Shown: positions 1-10,669, counted from the first letter of the stretch. The stretch is 64,000 bases of DNA from an uncultured Aquimarina sp. (GCF_947495315.1 NZ_CANLYD010000005.1:186001-250000), one strand, 5' to 3'. Notes: generated by a model not told the origin, from the letters alone. Program-made: numbers and translations.

Positions 1-1
1 G

Positions 2-1354
2 GCTGCTGTGATGGATATGTCTATCATTCCTATGATTTGTGGATCTGCGTTTAAAAATAAAGGTGTTCAGTTTTTATTAGATGCTGTATGTCGTTACTTG
101 CCTTCTCCAACGGATAAAGAAGGTATTGTAGGGGTGAATCCGGATACAGATCAGGAAGAAATTCGTAAGCCAGATGTAAAGGAGCCATTTGCTGCTTTAG
201 CATTTAAGATTGCTACGGATCCATTTGTTGGTCGTTTAGCATTTTTCCGCGCATATTCGGGTCGTTTAGATGCAGGTTCTTATGTATTAAACAATCGTTC
301 AGGTAAAAAAGAACGTATTTCTCGTATCTATCAAATGCATGCTAATAAGCAAAATGCTATTGATTATATAGAAGCAGGAGATATTGGAGCTGCTGTTGGA
401 TTTAAATCTATTAAAACAGGAGATACACTTACTGCTGAAAAGCATCCTATAGTTTTAGAATCTATGGACTTCCCGGATCCAGTAATTGGTATCGCGGTTG
501 AGCCTAAGACCAAAGCCGATGTGGATAAATTAGGTATGGGATTAGCTAAATTAGCGGAAGAAGATCCTACGTTTACTGTGCGTTCAGATGAGGCTTCAGG
601 ACAGACTATTATTTCTGGAATGGGAGAACTTCACTTGGATGTGATTGTAGACCGTTTAAAGCGTGAGTTTAAAGTGGAGGTTAATCAAGGTCAACCACAA
701 GTTGAATATAAAGAGGCTATTACACAATCTGCGGATCATAGAGAAGTTTATAAGAAACAATCTGGTGGTCGTGGTAAGTTTGCTGATATTGTATTTACAA
801 TTGAACCAGCTGATGAAGGTGTGGTAGGTCTTCAGTTTGAATCTACAATTAAAGGTGGTAATGTTCCTAAAGAATTTATCCCTTCAATTGAAAAAGGATT
901 CAAAATGGCTATGGTAAATGGTCCTTTAGCAGGGTATGAAGTTGATGCTGTTAAGGTAACATTGAAAGATGGTTCTTATCATGATGTGGATTCGGATCAA
1001 TTATCTTTCGAATTGGCTGCTAAGTTAGGATTTAAAAACTCTGCAAAAGCTGCGAAAGCGGTTATAATGGAGCCTATTATGAAATTAGAAGTTATTACTC
1101 CAGAAGAGAATATGGGTGATATCGTAGGTGATCTTAATAGACGTAGAGGACAAGTTAGTGATATGGGTGATAGAGCTGGTGCAAAAACTGTAAAAGCTAC
1201 TGTACCACTTTCGGAAATGTTTGGATACGTTACGACGTTAAGAACATTGTCATCTGGTAGAGCAACATCTACTATGGAATTTTCTCACTATGCTGAAACT
1301 CCTTCTAATATTTCAGAAGAAGTAATTGCAGCAGCAAAAGGAGTTAACGCTTAA
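2..1354 (+). CDS. fusA: Elongation factor G, C-terminal part (5' end outside window)
   Basis: This is the translocation GTPase EF-G, which moves tRNA and mRNA through the ribosome. About 450 codons are visible and the frame is open to the left edge, so the N-terminal G domain is missing from view. A full EF-G has about 700 residues. The fragment begins at the end of the G domain, with the G5-type motif CGSAFKNKG near residue 13. It continues through domain II, domain III ([12 protein letters not shown]), domain IV (GRGKFADI) and domain V ([18 protein letters not shown]). rpsJ starts 10 bases after the stop, so fusA and rpsJ are probably cotranscribed as in the str/S10 arrangement. Confidence 0.97.
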   Translation, partial: AAVMDMSIIPMICGSAFKNKGVQFLLDAVCRYLPSPTDKEGIVGVNPDTDQEEIRKPDVKEPFAALAFKIATDPFVGRLAFFRAYSGRLDAGSYVLNNRSGKKERISRIYQMHANKQNAIDYIEAGDIGAAVGFKSIKTGDTLTAEKHPIVLESMDFPDPVIGIAVEPKTKADVDKLGMGLAKLAEEDPTFTVRSDEASGQTIISGMGELHLDVIVDRLKREFKVEVNQGQPQVEYKEAITQSADHREVYKKQSGGRGKFADIVFTIEPADEGVVGLQFESTIKGGNVPKEFIPSIEKGFKMAMVNGPLAGYEVDAVKVTLKDGSYHDVDSDQLSFELAAKLGFKNSAKAAKAVIMEPIMKLEVITPEENMGDIVGDLNRRRGQVSDMGDRAGAKTVKATVPLSEMFGYVTTLRTLSSGRATSTMEFSHYAETPSNISEEVIAAAKGVNA

Positions 1355-1364
1355 TTTTACAGAA

Positions 1365-1670
1365 ATGAGTCAAAAAATTAGAATAAAACTAAAATCTTAC
1401 GATCATAACTTAGTGGATAAGTCTGCAGAGAAGATTGTTAAGACCGTTAAGAGTACTGGAGCTGTGGTTACTGGCCCAATTCCATTACCAACACATAAGA
1501 AGATTTTTACAGTATTACGTTCTCCTCACGTTAATAAAAAATCTAGAGAGCAATTTCAATTAAGTTCTTACAAAAGACTTTTGGATATTTATAGCTCATC
1601 TTCAAAAACGATCGATGCGTTAATGAAGCTAGAATTACCGAGTGGAGTAGAGGTTGAGATCAAAGTGTGA
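1365..1670 (+). CDS. rpsJ: 30S ribosomal protein S10
   Basis: S10 (101 aa) is a head protein of the 30S subunit and, in other bacteria, the NusE partner of NusB in antitermination. The protein begins [16 protein letters not shown] and has the family motif [10 protein letters not shown] longer reading from 1326 overlaps fusA and adds a non-homologous 13-residue extension, so I chose the ATG at 1365. It lies 10 bases after fusA and is followed by a 148-base structured gap before rplC. Confidence 0.96.
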   Translation: MSQKIRIKLKSYDHNLVDKSAEKIVKTVKSTGAVVTGPIPLPTHKKIFTVLRSPHVNKKSREQFQLSSYKRLLDIYSSSSKTIDALMKLELPSGVEVEIKV

Positions 1671-1682
1671 TAAAACTTCTAA

Positions 1683-1780
1683 GTAAGAAAATCTTACGAT
1701 AAATGTCCCAAGCTGCGTGCAAGGGAAAAACGGCAAAAAAATACATTCAGGGTTGAAGTATTTTGACCCTGTTTTTTTGC
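1683..1780 (+). promoter_or_regulatory. Structured leader or attenuator between rpsJ and rplC
   Basis: Two inverted repeats are visible. The first is gtaaga/tcttac (1683-1688 with 1692-1697). The second is compound: gcaaaaaaa (1733-1741) pairs with tttttttgc (1772-1780), and cagggt (1748-1753) pairs with accctg (1766-1771) inside it. The T-run after the inner stem makes it look like an intrinsic terminator or attenuator, placed inside an operon. A role as a ribosomal-protein-binding leader for the rplC operon is inference. Confidence 0.5.
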
Positions 1781-1818
1781 AAAATAATAAGTAGAATACT
1801 AATTAATAATTAATAAAT

Positions 1819-2436
1819 ATGTCTGGGTTAATAGGAAAAAAGATCGGCATGACTAGCATCTTCGATGAAAATGGAAAGAATATTCCATGTACTGTGATCG
1901 AAGCTGGGCCATGTGTGGTTACCCAAGTCAGAACTGAAGAGGTGGATGGTTATGAAGCTATTCAATTAGGTTTCGATGACAAAGCAGACAAAAATGCTAC
2001 TAAAGCGGCTTTAGGTCACTTTAAGAAAGCAGGAACTGTTGCTAAACGTAAAGTTGTCGAATTTCAGGGTTTTGATGAGGAGTACAAATTAGGAGATACA
2101 GTAACAGTAGATCATTTTACTGAAGGAGAGTTTGTTGATGTTTCAGCGACTTCTAAAGGAAAAGGTTTTCAGGGTGTTGTTAAAAGACACGGCTTTGCTG
2201 GTGTTGGTCAAGCAACACACGGTCAGCACAACCGTTTAAGAGCTCCAGGTTCGATAGGTGCAGCATCTTACCCTGCTAGAGTATTCAAAGGAATGCGAAT
2301 GGCTGGAAGAATGGGTGGAGATCAAGTAAAAATTCAAAACTTAAAAGTGTTAAAAGTAGTTGCTGAAAAGAACTTACTTGTTGTGAAAGGGTGTGTTCCT
2401 GGACATAAAAACGCTTATGTAACGATTCAGAAGTAA
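1819..2436 (+). CDS. rplC: 50S ribosomal protein L3
   Basis: L3 (205 aa) binds 23S rRNA early in 50S assembly. The start [15 protein letters not shown] is canonical, and the loop reaching toward the peptidyl-transferase centre is present ([17 protein letters not shown], then the ATHGQHNR region). The stop overlaps the rplD start by one base (TAATG), which suggests translational coupling. It is the first gene after the structured rpsJ-rplC gap. Confidence 0.97.
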   Translation: MSGLIGKKIGMTSIFDENGKNIPCTVIEAGPCVVTQVRTEEVDGYEAIQLGFDDKADKNATKAALGHFKKAGTVAKRKVVEFQGFDEEYKLGDTVTVDHFTEGEFVDVSATSKGKGFQGVVKRHGFAGVGQATHGQHNRLRAPGSIGAASYPARVFKGMRMAGRMGGDQVKIQNLKVLKVVAEKNLLVVKGCVPGHKNAYVTIQK

Positions 2437-3065
2437 TGAAGGTAGCAGTAATTGATATTAACGGAAAAGAAACAGGAAGAAAGGTAGACCTTTCTGATGC
2501 TGTTTTTGGTATAGAACCTAATGATCATGCTGTATACTTAGATGTGAAGCAGTACTTGGCAAATCAACGTCAAGGAACTCACAAAGCTAAGGAGCGTGCT
2601 GAGATTGTAGGTAGTACAAGAAAGATAAAGAAACAAAAAGGAACTGGTACAGCTAGAGCAGGTAGTATTAAATCTCCTATCTTCAAAGGTGGAGGTAGAA
2701 TTTTTGGTCCTAGACCTCGTAGTTATTCTTTTAAATTGAATAAGAATTTAAAAAGATTAGCACGTAAATCTGCGCTAAGTATTAAAGCAAATGAGAAGGC
2801 AATTACAATTGTAGAAGACTTTACTTTTGATACAATTAAAACAAAGAATTTTACCACTGTTTTAAAGTCTTTAGGGCTTGATGGTAAAAAATCTTTATTT
2901 GTGTTGGGAGAGTCAAATAAAAATGTATATTTGTCGTCACGCAATTTAAAAAGCTCTGAAGTTATAACTTCCTCAGAATTAAGTACTTATAAAATACTTA
3001 ATGCAAAGAATGTTGTTCTTTTAGAAGGTTCTTTGAAAGGAATTGAAACGAATTTAAGTAAATAG
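2436..3065 (+). CDS. rplD: 50S ribosomal protein L4
   Basis: L4 (209 aa) binds 23S rRNA and lines the exit tunnel with its extended loop, here [19 protein letters not shown] and the following glycine-rich stretch. In E. coli L4 also represses the S10 operon. Whether it does so here is unknown, but a structured leader lies just upstream of rplC. The start overlaps the rplC stop by one base, and rplW follows after 5 bases. Confidence 0.96.
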   Translation: MKVAVIDINGKETGRKVDLSDAVFGIEPNDHAVYLDVKQYLANQRQGTHKAKERAEIVGSTRKIKKQKGTGTARAGSIKSPIFKGGGRIFGPRPRSYSFKLNKNLKRLARKSALSIKANEKAITIVEDFTFDTIKTKNFTTVLKSLGLDGKKSLFVLGESNKNVYLSSRNLKSSEVITSSELSTYKILNAKNVVLLEGSLKGIETNLSK

Positions 3066-3070
3066 AAGCC

Positions 3071-3361
3071 ATGAGTATCTTAATAAAACCTATTATTACG
3101 GAAAAGGCTACTGCTGATAGTGAGGTGTATAACCGCTATGGTTTTGTAGTAGATAAAAAAGCGAATAAGGTAGAGATCAAGAAAGCAGTTGAGTCTGCTT
3201 ATGGAGTATCTGTTACTAAAGTTCGTACAATTAATGTCCGTCCAGACCGTAAAACTCGTTATACAAAAACGGGAATGGTCACTGGTAAAACAAAAGCTAT
3301 TAAAAAAGCTATTGTACAGGTGGCGGAAGGTGATGTAATTGATTTATATAGTAATCTTTAA
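3071..3361 (+). CDS. rplW: 50S ribosomal protein L23
   Basis: L23 (96 aa) sits at the peptide exit port and docks trigger factor and SRP. It starts MSILIKPIITEKATADSE, the usual family opening, and carries the VRTINVRPDRKTRYTKTG loop. It lies tightly between rplD and rplB in the conserved S10 order. Confidence 0.95.
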   Translation: MSILIKPIITEKATADSEVYNRYGFVVDKKANKVEIKKAVESAYGVSVTKVRTINVRPDRKTRYTKTGMVTGKTKAIKKAIVQVAEGDVIDLYSNL

Positions 3362-3370
3362 GACTAAAAA

Positions 3371-4195
3371 ATGTCAGTAAGAAAATTGAAACCAATTACC
3401 CCAGGTCAGCGTTTTAGAGTAGTTAATGGGTATGATGCCCTTACTACTGATAAGCCGGAGAAGAGTTTATTAGCTCCGAAAAAAAGATCTGGAGGTAGAA
3501 ACAATCAAGGAAAAATGACCATGCGCTACAAAGGTGGTGGTCATAAAAAAAGGTATCGTATTATTGATTTTAAACGTGATAAGCAAGGAATTCCTGCTAC
3601 CGTTGCGACAATAGAATATGATCCAAACAGAACTGCTTTTATTGCGCTTCTAAACTATCAAGATGGTGAGAAGCGTTATGTTATAGCTCAAAATGGTCTA
3701 CAAGTTGGTCAGAACATTGTTTCTGGAAGCAATGTTGCTCCGGAAATTGGAAACGCAATGCCACTTAGTGATATCCCTTTAGGTACAATCATTTCTTGTA
3801 TAGAATTACGTCCTGGTCAAGGTGCTGTTATGGCGCGTAGTGCAGGATCGTTTGCTCAGCTTATGGCTCGTGATGGTAAATTTGCTACGGTAAAATTACC
3901 TTCTGGAGAGGTGAGATTGGTGCTGATGAGTTGTGTAGCGACTATAGGTGCGGTTTCTAATAGTGATCATCAATTATTGGTTGGTGGTAAAGCAGGTAGA
4001 AGTCGTTGGTTAGGTCGTCGTCCACGTACACGTCCAGTAGTGATGAACCCAGTCGATCACCCAATGGGTGGTGGTGAAGGTAAATCTTCAGGTGGTCATC
4101 CACGTTCTAGAAAGGGTCTTCCTGCAAAAGGATACAGAACCCGTTCTAAGACGAAAGCGAGTAATAAGTATATTGTAGAACGTAGAAAGAAATAA
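3371..4195 (+). CDS. rplB: 50S ribosomal protein L2
   Basis: L2 (274 aa, normal length) is needed for subunit association and peptidyl-transferase activity. It has the typical start [15 protein letters not shown], the RNA-binding core [17 protein letters not shown] and the C-terminal motif [19 protein letters not shown]. That motif includes the conserved histidine near the catalytic centre. It is followed after 6 bases by rpsS. Confidence 0.98.
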   Translation: MSVRKLKPITPGQRFRVVNGYDALTTDKPEKSLLAPKKRSGGRNNQGKMTMRYKGGGHKKRYRIIDFKRDKQGIPATVATIEYDPNRTAFIALLNYQDGEKRYVIAQNGLQVGQNIVSGSNVAPEIGNAMPLSDIPLGTIISCIELRPGQGAVMARSAGSFAQLMARDGKFATVKLPSGEVRLVLMSCVATIGAVSNSDHQLLVGGKAGRSRWLGRRPRTRPVVMNPVDHPMGGGEGKSSGGHPRSRKGLPAKGYRTRSKTKASNKYIVERRKK

Positions 4196-4201
4196 TAAGA
4201 T

Positions 4202-4480
4202 ATGGCACGTTCATTAAAAAAAGGACCTTACATTCACTATAAATTAGAGAAGAAAGTAGCTGCGAATGTAGAGGCTAATAAAAAGACTGTGATAAAGACT
4301 TGGTCAAGAGCATCAATGATATCACCTGATTTTGTTGGTCAGACAATTGCAGTACATAATGGTCGCCAATTTGTTCCTGTATATATTACAGAAAACATGG
4401 TAGGTCATAAGTTAGGAGAGTTTTCGCCAACACGTTCTTTTAGAGGGCACGCTGGTGCTAAAAATAAAGGTAAAAAATAA
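4202..4480 (+). CDS. rpsS: 30S ribosomal protein S19
   Basis: S19 (92 aa) pairs with S13 in the 30S head. It begins [18 protein letters not shown] and contains the family signatures [16 protein letters not shown] and [13 protein letters not shown]. It lies between rplB and rplV in the conserved order. Confidence 0.97.
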   Translation: MARSLKKGPYIHYKLEKKVAANVEANKKTVIKTWSRASMISPDFVGQTIAVHNGRQFVPVYITENMVGHKLGEFSPTRSFRGHAGAKNKGKK

Positions 4481-4488
4481 TTTAAGCT

Positions 4489-4896
4489 ATGGGAGTTCGT
4501 AAAAGAGAAATGGCAGAAAGAATTAAGGAAGAGAAAAAGCAAATTGCTTTCGCTAAACTTAATAACTGTCCTACGTCACCTCGCAAAATGCGCTTAGTAG
4601 CGGATTTAGTTCGTGGTGAAAAAGTTGAAAGAGCACTTCATATTCTTAGATTTAATCCTAAAGAAGCATCACGTCGTTTAGAAAAGTTATTGCTTTCTGC
4701 AATAGCAAACTGGCAGGCGAAAAATGAAGACGCTAGCATCGAAGATGCAGATCTTTTTGTAAAAGAGATCCGTGTAGATGGAGGTAGTATGTTGAAAAGA
4801 CTACGTCCAGCTCCACAAGGTCGTGCACACAGAATAAGAAAACGCTCTAATCACGTAACAATCGTGGTTGCAGCAAAAAATAATACACAAAGCTAA
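4489..4896 (+). CDS. rplV: 50S ribosomal protein L22
   Basis: L22 (135 aa) lines the exit tunnel with a beta-hairpin. The core motif [19 protein letters not shown] is present, and so is the tunnel hairpin region around [20 protein letters not shown]. The N-terminal extension [17 protein letters not shown] is the form I associate with Flavobacteria, and it supports the ATG at 4489. Confidence 0.96.
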   Translation: MGVRKREMAERIKEEKKQIAFAKLNNCPTSPRKMRLVADLVRGEKVERALHILRFNPKEASRRLEKLLLSAIANWQAKNEDASIEDADLFVKEIRVDGGSMLKRLRPAPQGRAHRIRKRSNHVTIVVAAKNNTQS

Positions 4897-4906
4897 TATA
4901 AATAGT

Positions 4907-5635
4907 ATGGGACAGAAGACAAATCCAATCGGAAATCGCCTTGGTATCATTAGAGGATGGGAATCCAACTGGTACGGAGGTAATGACTACGGTGATAAAC
5001 TTGCCGAAGACGATAAGATTAGAAAGTACGTACACGCACGTTTATCTAAAGCTAGTGTATCTAGAGTGATTATTGAGCGTACGCTTAAGCTTGTAACCGT
5101 TACTATCACTACTGCTAGACCTGGTATTATTATCGGAAAAGGTGGTCAAGAGGTAGACAAGCTAAAAGAAGAGCTTAAGAAAATTACTGATAAAGAAGTT
5201 CAGATCAATATTTTTGAAATCAAAAGACCGGAACTTGATGCATTTTTAGTTGGATCTAGTGTTGCAAGACAGATAGAGAGTCGTATCTCTTACCGTCGTG
5301 CAATCAAGATGGCTATTGCGGCTGCAATGAGAATGAATGCGGAAGGTATCAAAATTCAGATTTCAGGACGTTTGAATGGTGCTGAGATGGCACGTTCAGA
5401 GTCGTATAAAGATGGTCGTATTCCTTTATCAACATTTAGAGCTGACATAGATTATGCTTTGGTTGAGGCGCACACTACTTATGGTAGACTGGGTGTTAAA
5501 GTATGGATTATGAAAGGCGAAGTATATGGTAAGAGAGAACTTTCTCCTTTAGTTGGTCTTTCTAAGAAACAAGGAAAAGGAGGCGATAGAGGAGCCGGAC
5601 GAGGTGGAAATAATAAATCACGTCGTAGAAAGTAA
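4907..5635 (+). CDS. rpsC: 30S ribosomal protein S3
   Basis: S3 (242 aa) is at the mRNA entry site and takes part in mRNA unwinding. It starts [18 protein letters not shown] and has a type-II KH domain with the GxxG loop in [13 protein letters not shown]. The C-terminal domain contains [13 protein letters not shown]. An upstream in-frame reading from 4868 would overlap rplV and add a non-conserved leader, so the ATG at 4907 is chosen. The Gly/Arg/Lys-rich tail is normal for the phylum. Confidence 0.96.
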   Translation: MGQKTNPIGNRLGIIRGWESNWYGGNDYGDKLAEDDKIRKYVHARLSKASVSRVIIERTLKLVTVTITTARPGIIIGKGGQEVDKLKEELKKITDKEVQINIFEIKRPELDAFLVGSSVARQIESRISYRRAIKMAIAAAMRMNAEGIKIQISGRLNGAEMARSESYKDGRIPLSTFRADIDYALVEAHTTYGRLGVKVWIMKGEVYGKRELSPLVGLSKKQGKGGDRGAGRGGNNKSRRRK

Positions 5636-5655
5636 TTTTTTAAAGTAAATTAACA

Positions 5656-6075
5656 ATGTTACAGCCTAAAAGAACAAAATTCCGTAAACAACAAAAAGGA
5701 CGTATGAAGGGCCTTTCTCAAAGAGGGCATACACTTGCTAACGGAACTTTCGGAATTAAATCATTAGATTCAAGTTTTGTTACTGCTAGACAAATAGAAG
5801 CGGCACGTATTTCTGCTACACGTTATATGAAAAGAGAAGGTTCTCTGTGGATTAAAATTTTCCCAGACAAGCCTATAACTAAGAAACCTCTTGAAGTACG
5901 TATGGGTAAAGGAAAAGGAGCTGTGGAATATTGGGCGGCAGTTGTAAAACCAGGAAGAATCTTATTTGAGATCAGTGGTGTGCCATATGATGTAGCAAAA
6001 GAAGCGTTGCGCTTAGCTGCACAGAAGCTACCAGTAAAAACTAAGTTTATCGTGTCAAGAACCTATCAAGGTTAA
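5656..6075 (+). CDS. rplP: 50S ribosomal protein L16
   Basis: L16 (139 aa) contacts the A-site tRNA elbow. It begins [19 protein letters not shown] and has the [19 protein letters not shown] motif. A start 20 bases after rpsC and the conserved order with rpmC support the call. Confidence 0.96.
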   Translation: MLQPKRTKFRKQQKGRMKGLSQRGHTLANGTFGIKSLDSSFVTARQIEAARISATRYMKREGSLWIKIFPDKPITKKPLEVRMGKGKGAVEYWAAVVKPGRILFEISGVPYDVAKEALRLAAQKLPVKTKFIVSRTYQG

Positions 6076-6090
6076 AATTCAAAAGAGACT

Positions 6091-6285
6091 ATGAAACAAT
6101 CACAAGTAAAAGAATCGTCTACAGCTGAATTGCAAGAAGAACTTGGTAAATCTCGTAAAGAGTATTCAGATTTAAAAATGGCTCACGCTATGTCTCCATT
6201 AGAAAACCCTTTGCAATTACGTAAAGTGAGAAGATCTATTGCAAGAATGGCTACTGAGTTAACTAAAAGAGAATTAAACGGTTAA
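6091..6285 (+). CDS. rpmC: 50S ribosomal protein L29
   Basis: L29 (64 aa) is a small helical-hairpin protein beside L23 at the exit port. Typical features are the N-terminal helix ELQEELGKSRKEYSDLKM and the second helix RKVRRSIARMATELTKR. It lies between rplP and rpsQ as in other S10 clusters. Confidence 0.93.
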   Translation: MKQSQVKESSTAELQEELGKSRKEYSDLKMAHAMSPLENPLQLRKVRRSIARMATELTKRELNG

Positions 6286-6297
6286 TTCTGCTGAAAG

Positions 6298-6555
6298 ATG
6301 GAAAAAAGAAACTTAAGAAAAGAGCGTATAGGTGTAGTTACTAGTAACAAGATGCAAAAATCAATTGTTGTTGCTGAAGTAAAAAAAGTAAAACACCCGA
6401 TGTACGGAAAGTTCGTGTTAAAAACGAAAAAATACGTTGCACACGACGAGAAAAATGACTGCAATATTGGTGATACTGTAAAGATCATGGAAACAAGACC
6501 TATGAGTAGAACCAAATGCTGGAGATTAGTAGAAGTAATTGAAAGAGCGAAGTAA
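6298..6555 (+). CDS. rpsQ: 30S ribosomal protein S17
   Basis: S17 (85 aa) is a primary 16S rRNA-binding OB-fold protein. The opening [16 protein letters not shown] and the motif [18 protein letters not shown] are diagnostic. rplN follows after two bases. Confidence 0.95.
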   Translation: MEKRNLRKERIGVVTSNKMQKSIVVAEVKKVKHPMYGKFVLKTKKYVAHDEKNDCNIGDTVKIMETRPMSRTKCWRLVEVIERAK

Positions 6556-6557
6556 TT

Positions 6558-6926
6558 ATGGTACAACAAGAGTCTAGATTAAAAGTAGCAGACAACACAG
6601 GTGGTAAAGAAGTTTTAGTTATCCGTGTTTTAGGTGGTACAAAAAGAAGATACGCCTCTGTAGGAGACAAGATAGTTGTCAGTGTAAAAGAAGCAACTCC
6701 TAATGGAAACATTAAAAAAGGAGCCGTTTCTACTGCAGTTGTAGTTCGTACCAAAAAAGAAGTGCGCAGACCAGATGGTTCCTATATTCGTTTCGACGAT
6801 AACGCTTGTGTTCTTTTGAACCCAGCGGGAGAAATGAGAGGAACACGTGTTTTTGGTCCTGTAGCAAGAGAACTTCGTGATAAACAGTTCATGAAGATTG
6901 TTTCACTAGCGCCAGAAGTGCTTTAA
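6558..6926 (+). CDS. rplN: 50S ribosomal protein L14
   Basis: L14 (122 aa) forms an intersubunit bridge and is the docking site of the RsfS silencing factor. It starts [18 protein letters not shown] and ends in REKQ-type sequence ([19 protein letters not shown]), both canonical. Confidence 0.97.
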   Translation: MVQQESRLKVADNTGGKEVLVIRVLGGTKRRYASVGDKIVVSVKEATPNGNIKKGAVSTAVVVRTKKEVRRPDGSYIRFDDNACVLLNPAGEMRGTRVFGPVARELRDKQFMKIVSLAPEVL

Positions 6927-6939
6927 TAGTATAGCAAAG

Positions 6940-7251
6940 ATGACAAAGCTAAAAATTAAATCAGGAGATACAGTAAAGGTTATCGCTGGAGACAATAAAG
7001 GTCAACAGGGAACCGTACAGAAAGTATTGAAAGATAAGAACAAGGCAATTGTAGAAGGTGTGAACTTAGTTTCTAAACACCAAAAGCCTAGCGCTGCTAA
7101 TCCACAAGGTGGTATAGTGAAGCAAGAAGCAGCTATTCATATTTCTAATTTAACGTTGTTAACCTCTGGTGGTGATGCAACAAGAGTTGGGTATAGAGTA
7201 GAAGGAGATAAGAAAGTAAGATTTTCTAAAAAATCTAATGAAGTAATATAG
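6940..7251 (+). CDS. rplX: 50S ribosomal protein L24
   Basis: L24 (103 aa) initiates 50S assembly and has a KOW motif at its N-terminus ([20 protein letters not shown]). The second signature is [20 protein letters not shown]. It lies between rplN and rplE in standard spc order. Confidence 0.95.
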   Translation: MTKLKIKSGDTVKVIAGDNKGQQGTVQKVLKDKNKAIVEGVNLVSKHQKPSAANPQGGIVKQEAAIHISNLTLLTSGGDATRVGYRVEGDKKVRFSKKSNEVI

Positions 7252-7253
7252 TT

Positions 7254-7805
7254 ATGGCTTATATCCCAAGACTAAAACAAGAGTATAGCGACAGAGTAAT
7301 GTCGGCTCTTACAGAAGAATTCAGCTATGGTAATGTAATGGAAGTGCCAAAACTTAAAAAAATTGTTTTAAGTAGAGGTGTTGGTGCAGCTGTAGCAGAT
7401 AAGAAGTTGATTGACTACGCAGTAGATGAATTAACAATGATCACAGGTCAAAAAGCCGTTGCTACAATTTCTAAAAAGGATGTTGCGACTTTCAAATTGC
7501 GTAAAGGAATGCCAATTGGTGCAAAGGTTACGTTAAGAGGAGAAAGAATGTACGAATTTTTAGATCGTCTGATTACTTCAGCTTTACCTCGTGTAAGAGA
7601 TTTTAATGGAATTAACGCTACTGGTTTTGATGGTAGAGGTAATTATTCATTAGGAATTACTGAGCAGATCATTTTCCCAGAGATTGATATCGATAAAGTG
7701 AACAAGATTTCAGGAATGAATATCACTTTTGAAACTTCGGCGAATACAGACAAAGAAGCAAAATCATTGTTAACAGAACTAGGGTTACCTTTTAAAAAGA
7801 ATTAA
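7254..7805 (+). CDS. rplE: 50S ribosomal protein L5
   Basis: L5 (183 aa) binds 5S rRNA and contacts the P-site tRNA. It starts [16 protein letters not shown]. It carries [19 protein letters not shown], the P-site loop region and the C-terminal [17 protein letters not shown]. Only 2 bases separate it from both neighbours. Confidence 0.97.
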   Translation: MAYIPRLKQEYSDRVMSALTEEFSYGNVMEVPKLKKIVLSRGVGAAVADKKLIDYAVDELTMITGQKAVATISKKDVATFKLRKGMPIGAKVTLRGERMYEFLDRLITSALPRVRDFNGINATGFDGRGNYSLGITEQIIFPEIDIDKVNKISGMNITFETSANTDKEAKSLLTELGLPFKKN

Positions 7806-7807
7806 TT

Positions 7808-8077
7808 ATGGCTAAAGAATCAATGAAAGCCCGTGAGGTGAAGAGAGCAAAAACAGTTGCTAAATATGCTGAGAAACGTAAAGCTTTAAAAGAAGCTGGC
7901 GATTATGAAGCATTACAGAAACTGCCAAAAAACGCATCTCCAATCCGTATGCACAATCGTTGTAAATTAACAGGAAGACCAAAAGGATATATGCGTCAAT
8001 TTGGTATTTCTCGTGTTACATTTAGAGAGATGGCTAATCAAGGATTAATTCCAGGAGTAACTAAAGCTAGTTGGTAA
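7808..8077 (+). CDS. rpsN: 30S ribosomal protein S14 (zinc-free long form)
   Basis: S14 (89 aa) is a 30S head protein. This is the long form without the CxxC-CxxC zinc ribbon. Only one cysteine is visible ([18 protein letters not shown]). It is in the conserved spc position between rplE and rpsH. Confidence 0.96.
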   Translation: MAKESMKAREVKRAKTVAKYAEKRKALKEAGDYEALQKLPKNASPIRMHNRCKLTGRPKGYMRQFGISRVTFREMANQGLIPGVTKASW

Positions 8078-8145
8078 TAATAAAAAATTAATTGGTCTAA
8101 GGTTCTGCTAAAATAGTGGAAAACCAAGGTCATAAATTATATACA

Positions 8146-8544
8146 ATGAATACAGATCCTATAGCAGATTATTTAACTAGAATACGTAATGCAAATAGTG
8201 CTCAACATAGAGTTGTTGAGATCCCTGCATCGAAGGTTAAGAAAGAGATCACTAAAATATTATTCGATCAAGGATATATTTTAAGTTATAAATTTGAAGA
8301 TAATACAACACAAGGTAGTATTAAGATAGCTCTTAAATACAATAAATTGACCAAAGAACCTGTAATAAAAGAATTACAAAGAATCAGTAAGCCTGGTTTA
8401 CGTAAATATGCAGGGTCAAGCGAAATACCAAGAATTCTTAACGGACTAGGTATAGCGATTGTTTCTACTTCTCACGGTGTGATGACTGGTAAACAGGCTA
8501 AGCAAGAGAATGTAGGTGGAGAAGTACTTTGTTACGTATATTAA
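8146..8544 (+). CDS. rpsH: 30S ribosomal protein S8
   Basis: S8 (132 aa) binds the central domain of 16S rRNA and is the spc-operon autoregulator in E. coli. The start [19 protein letters not shown] is canonical, which fixes the ATG at 8146. A GTG at 8116 would add 10 non-conserved residues. It has the C-terminal signature [18 protein letters not shown]. Confidence 0.96.
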   Translation: MNTDPIADYLTRIRNANSAQHRVVEIPASKVKKEITKILFDQGYILSYKFEDNTTQGSIKIALKYNKLTKEPVIKELQRISKPGLRKYAGSSEIPRILNGLGIAIVSTSHGVMTGKQAKQENVGGEVLCYVY

Positions 8545-8564
8545 CAGTATAAAAGACAAAAGAA

Positions 8565-9107
8565 ATGTCAAGAATAGGAAAAAATCCAGTAACTATTCCG
8601 TCTGGTGTCACTGTAGAAGTGACAGGTAATGTTGTTACTGTTAAAGGAAAATTAGGAGAGCTTTCGCAAGAGATAGATGCTATCAAGGTGAAGGTAGAAG
8701 AAGATAAGGTTGTTCTAGAAAGACCTAGTGAGGCTAAAGATCATAAAGCAAAGCACGGTTTATACAGAGCTTTGATAAATAATATGGTAAAAGGTGTTTC
8801 TGAAGGTTATACCAAAGAATTGGAATTAGTAGGAGTAGGTTATAGAGCTTCTAACCAAGGACAAAAATTGGATCTAGCTCTAGGTTTCTCTCACAATATC
8901 GTATTAGATGTTGCTCCTGAGGTGAAAATAGAAACTATATCTGAAAAAGGTAAAAACCCGATCGTAAAATTAACTTCTCACGACAAACAGTTAGTGGGAC
9001 AGGTAGCAGCTAAAATTAGAGGTTTCCGTAAGCCAGAACCATATAAAGGTAAAGGAGTTAAATTCGTAGGAGAACAATTAAGAAGAAAAGCAGGTAAATC
9101 TGCATAA
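8565..9107 (+). CDS. rplF: 50S ribosomal protein L6
   Basis: L6 (180 aa) is near the GTPase-associated centre. It starts [18 protein letters not shown] and has two L6 repeats. The second ends in the family signature [18 protein letters not shown]. It lies between rpsH and rplR. Confidence 0.97.
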   Translation: MSRIGKNPVTIPSGVTVEVTGNVVTVKGKLGELSQEIDAIKVKVEEDKVVLERPSEAKDHKAKHGLYRALINNMVKGVSEGYTKELELVGVGYRASNQGQKLDLALGFSHNIVLDVAPEVKIETISEKGKNPIVKLTSHDKQLVGQVAAKIRGFRKPEPYKGKGVKFVGEQLRRKAGKSA

Positions 9108-9117
9108 TAACGAAGTT

Positions 9118-9474
9118 ATGGCATTCTCAAAAGATTTAAGAAGATTAAAAATCAGAAAGCGAATCCGCGGAACAGTAAGCGGAACAGAACAACGTCCTAG
9201 ATTATCTGTTTTTAGAAGTAATAAAGAGATCTATGCGCAAATCATAGACGATGTAACCGGTAAAACTATTGGTTCAGCTTCTTCAAGAGATAAAGACATT
9301 GCTGCTGCATCAGGAAATAAAGCAGAAAAAGCAAGCTTGGTAGGTAAGGCTCTTGCTGAAAAAGCTAAAAAAGCAGGTGTAGATACTGTGTCCTTCGATA
9401 GAGGGGGGTATTTATATCATGGTAGAGTAAAATCATTAGCTGAAGGAGCTAGAGAAGCAGGACTTAAATTCTAA
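9118..9474 (+). CDS. rplR: 50S ribosomal protein L18
   Basis: L18 (118 aa) binds 5S rRNA. It has the basic N-terminus and the motif [20 protein letters not shown]. The C-terminal motif is [19 protein letters not shown], with the RGG..YHGR core. Order and spacing fit the spc cluster. Confidence 0.96.
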   Translation: MAFSKDLRRLKIRKRIRGTVSGTEQRPRLSVFRSNKEIYAQIIDDVTGKTIGSASSRDKDIAAASGNKAEKASLVGKALAEKAKKAGVDTVSFDRGGYLYHGRVKSLAEGAREAGLKF

Positions 9475-9480
9475 GAAATT

Positions 9481-10005
9481 ATGTATCAAAAATATAAAAA
9501 CGCAGAATTAGTAAAACCGAGTGGACTTGAATTAAAAGACCGTTTAGTTGGAGTACAACGTGTTACTAAAGTAACTAAAGGTGGTAGAGCATTCGGATTT
9601 TCTGCTATTGTAGTTGTAGGAGATGAAAATGGTGTTGTTGGTCACGGTTTAGGTAAGTCTAAAGAAGTTGCTGAAGCTATTGCAAAAGCAGTAGAGGATG
9701 CTAAGAAAAATTTAGTACGTATACCATTAACTAAAGGAACTTTACCTCACGAACAAAAAGGTAAGTATGGTGGAGCAAGAGTATTGTTAATGCCTGCTGC
9801 AACTGGTACAGGAGTTATTGCTGGTGGAGCAATCCGTGCAGTATTAGAGTCTGTAGGTGTACACGATGTACTATCTAAAAATCAAGGATCGTCTAACCCA
9901 CACAATGTGGTGAAAGCAACTTTTGATGCTTTATTGCAAATGCGAAGTGCAGCGCAAGTAGCAAAACAAAGAGGTGTTTCACTAGAGAAAGTGTTTAAAG
10001 GATAA
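9481..10005 (+). CDS. rpsE: 30S ribosomal protein S5
   Basis: S5 (174 aa) acts in decoding accuracy and mRNA entry. The dsRBD-like N-terminal domain has [20 protein letters not shown], which includes the loop around KGGR where spectinomycin-resistance changes occur in other species. The C-terminal domain carries [17 protein letters not shown]. rpmD follows after 12 bases. Confidence 0.97.
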   Translation: MYQKYKNAELVKPSGLELKDRLVGVQRVTKVTKGGRAFGFSAIVVVGDENGVVGHGLGKSKEVAEAIAKAVEDAKKNLVRIPLTKGTLPHEQKGKYGGARVLLMPAATGTGVIAGGAIRAVLESVGVHDVLSKNQGSSNPHNVVKATFDALLQMRSAAQVAKQRGVSLEKVFKG

Positions 10006-10017
10006 ATATTAGGAACG

Positions 10018-10197
10018 ATGGCAAAGATTAGAGTTAAGAAAGTAAAAAGCGCTATTAACCGTACACAAAGACAGAAAAGAACTTTAGAGGCTTTAGGGCT
10101 TAAAAAGATTGGTCAGGTTGTAGAGCACGATGACACTCCTAATATCCTTGGGATGGTAAATAAAGTTAAACATTTAGTTTCTGTAGAAACAAAATAA
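10018..10197 (+). CDS. rpmD: 50S ribosomal protein L30
   Basis: This 59-residue gene lies between rpsE and rplO. It starts at ATG 10018 (MAKIRVKKVKSAINRTQR) and stops with TAA at 10195-10197. The ferredoxin-like L30 signature is TLEALGLKKIGQVVEHDD. The length matches the normal 58-60 residues of bacterial L30, and the position is the usual one. Confidence 0.95.
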   Translation: MAKIRVKKVKSAINRTQRQKRTLEALGLKKIGQVVEHDDTPNILGMVNKVKHLVSVETK

Positions 10198-10206
10198 TAT
10201 AAGCAC

Positions 10207-10659
10207 ATGGATTTAAGTAACTTAAAACCTGCTGCAGGTTCAGTAAAAAATAACAGTAAGCGATTAGGTCGTGGTCAGGGTTCCGGAAAAGGTGGAACTG
10301 CTGCTCGTGGTCATAAAGGAGCAAAATCACGTTCTGGATATTCTAGAAAAATTGGTTTTGAAGGTGGGCAGATGCCGCTTCAAAGACGTGTGCCTAAGTT
10401 TGGTTTCACGAATATCAATAGAAAAGAATATCAAGGAATCAATTTAGATACCTTACAGAAGTTAGTTGATGCTGGTAAAATAACTGATACCGTTGATTTT
10501 GACGTGCTATTAGATACACGTCTCGCAGGAAAAAATGATTTAGTTAAGATACTGGGTAGAGGTGAATTGAAAGCTAAGCTAAAAGTTTCAGCTCATAAAT
10601 TTACAGCCACTGCTAAAGCAGCTATTGAAGCAGCAGGTGGTGAAGCAGTAACCTTATAA
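10207..10659 (+). CDS. rplO: 50S ribosomal protein L15
   Basis: L15 (150 aa) is a late 50S assembly protein with a Gly/Arg-rich extended N-terminus (SKRLGRGQGSGKGGTAARG, then GHKGAKSRSG). The GFEGGQMPLQRRVPKFGF motif is diagnostic. It precedes secY by 10 bases, the standard arrangement. Confidence 0.97.
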   Translation: MDLSNLKPAAGSVKNNSKRLGRGQGSGKGGTAARGHKGAKSRSGYSRKIGFEGGQMPLQRRVPKFGFTNINRKEYQGINLDTLQKLVDAGKITDTVDFDVLLDTRLAGKNDLVKILGRGELKAKLKVSAHKFTATAKAAIEAAGGEAVTL

Positions 10660-10669
10660 AAGACATTTC

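Noticed and set aside
1326..1364. Longer start for rpsJ overlapping fusA
   Set aside because: The extra residues are a shifted reading of the fusA end, while [13 protein letters not shown] is the conserved S10 start.
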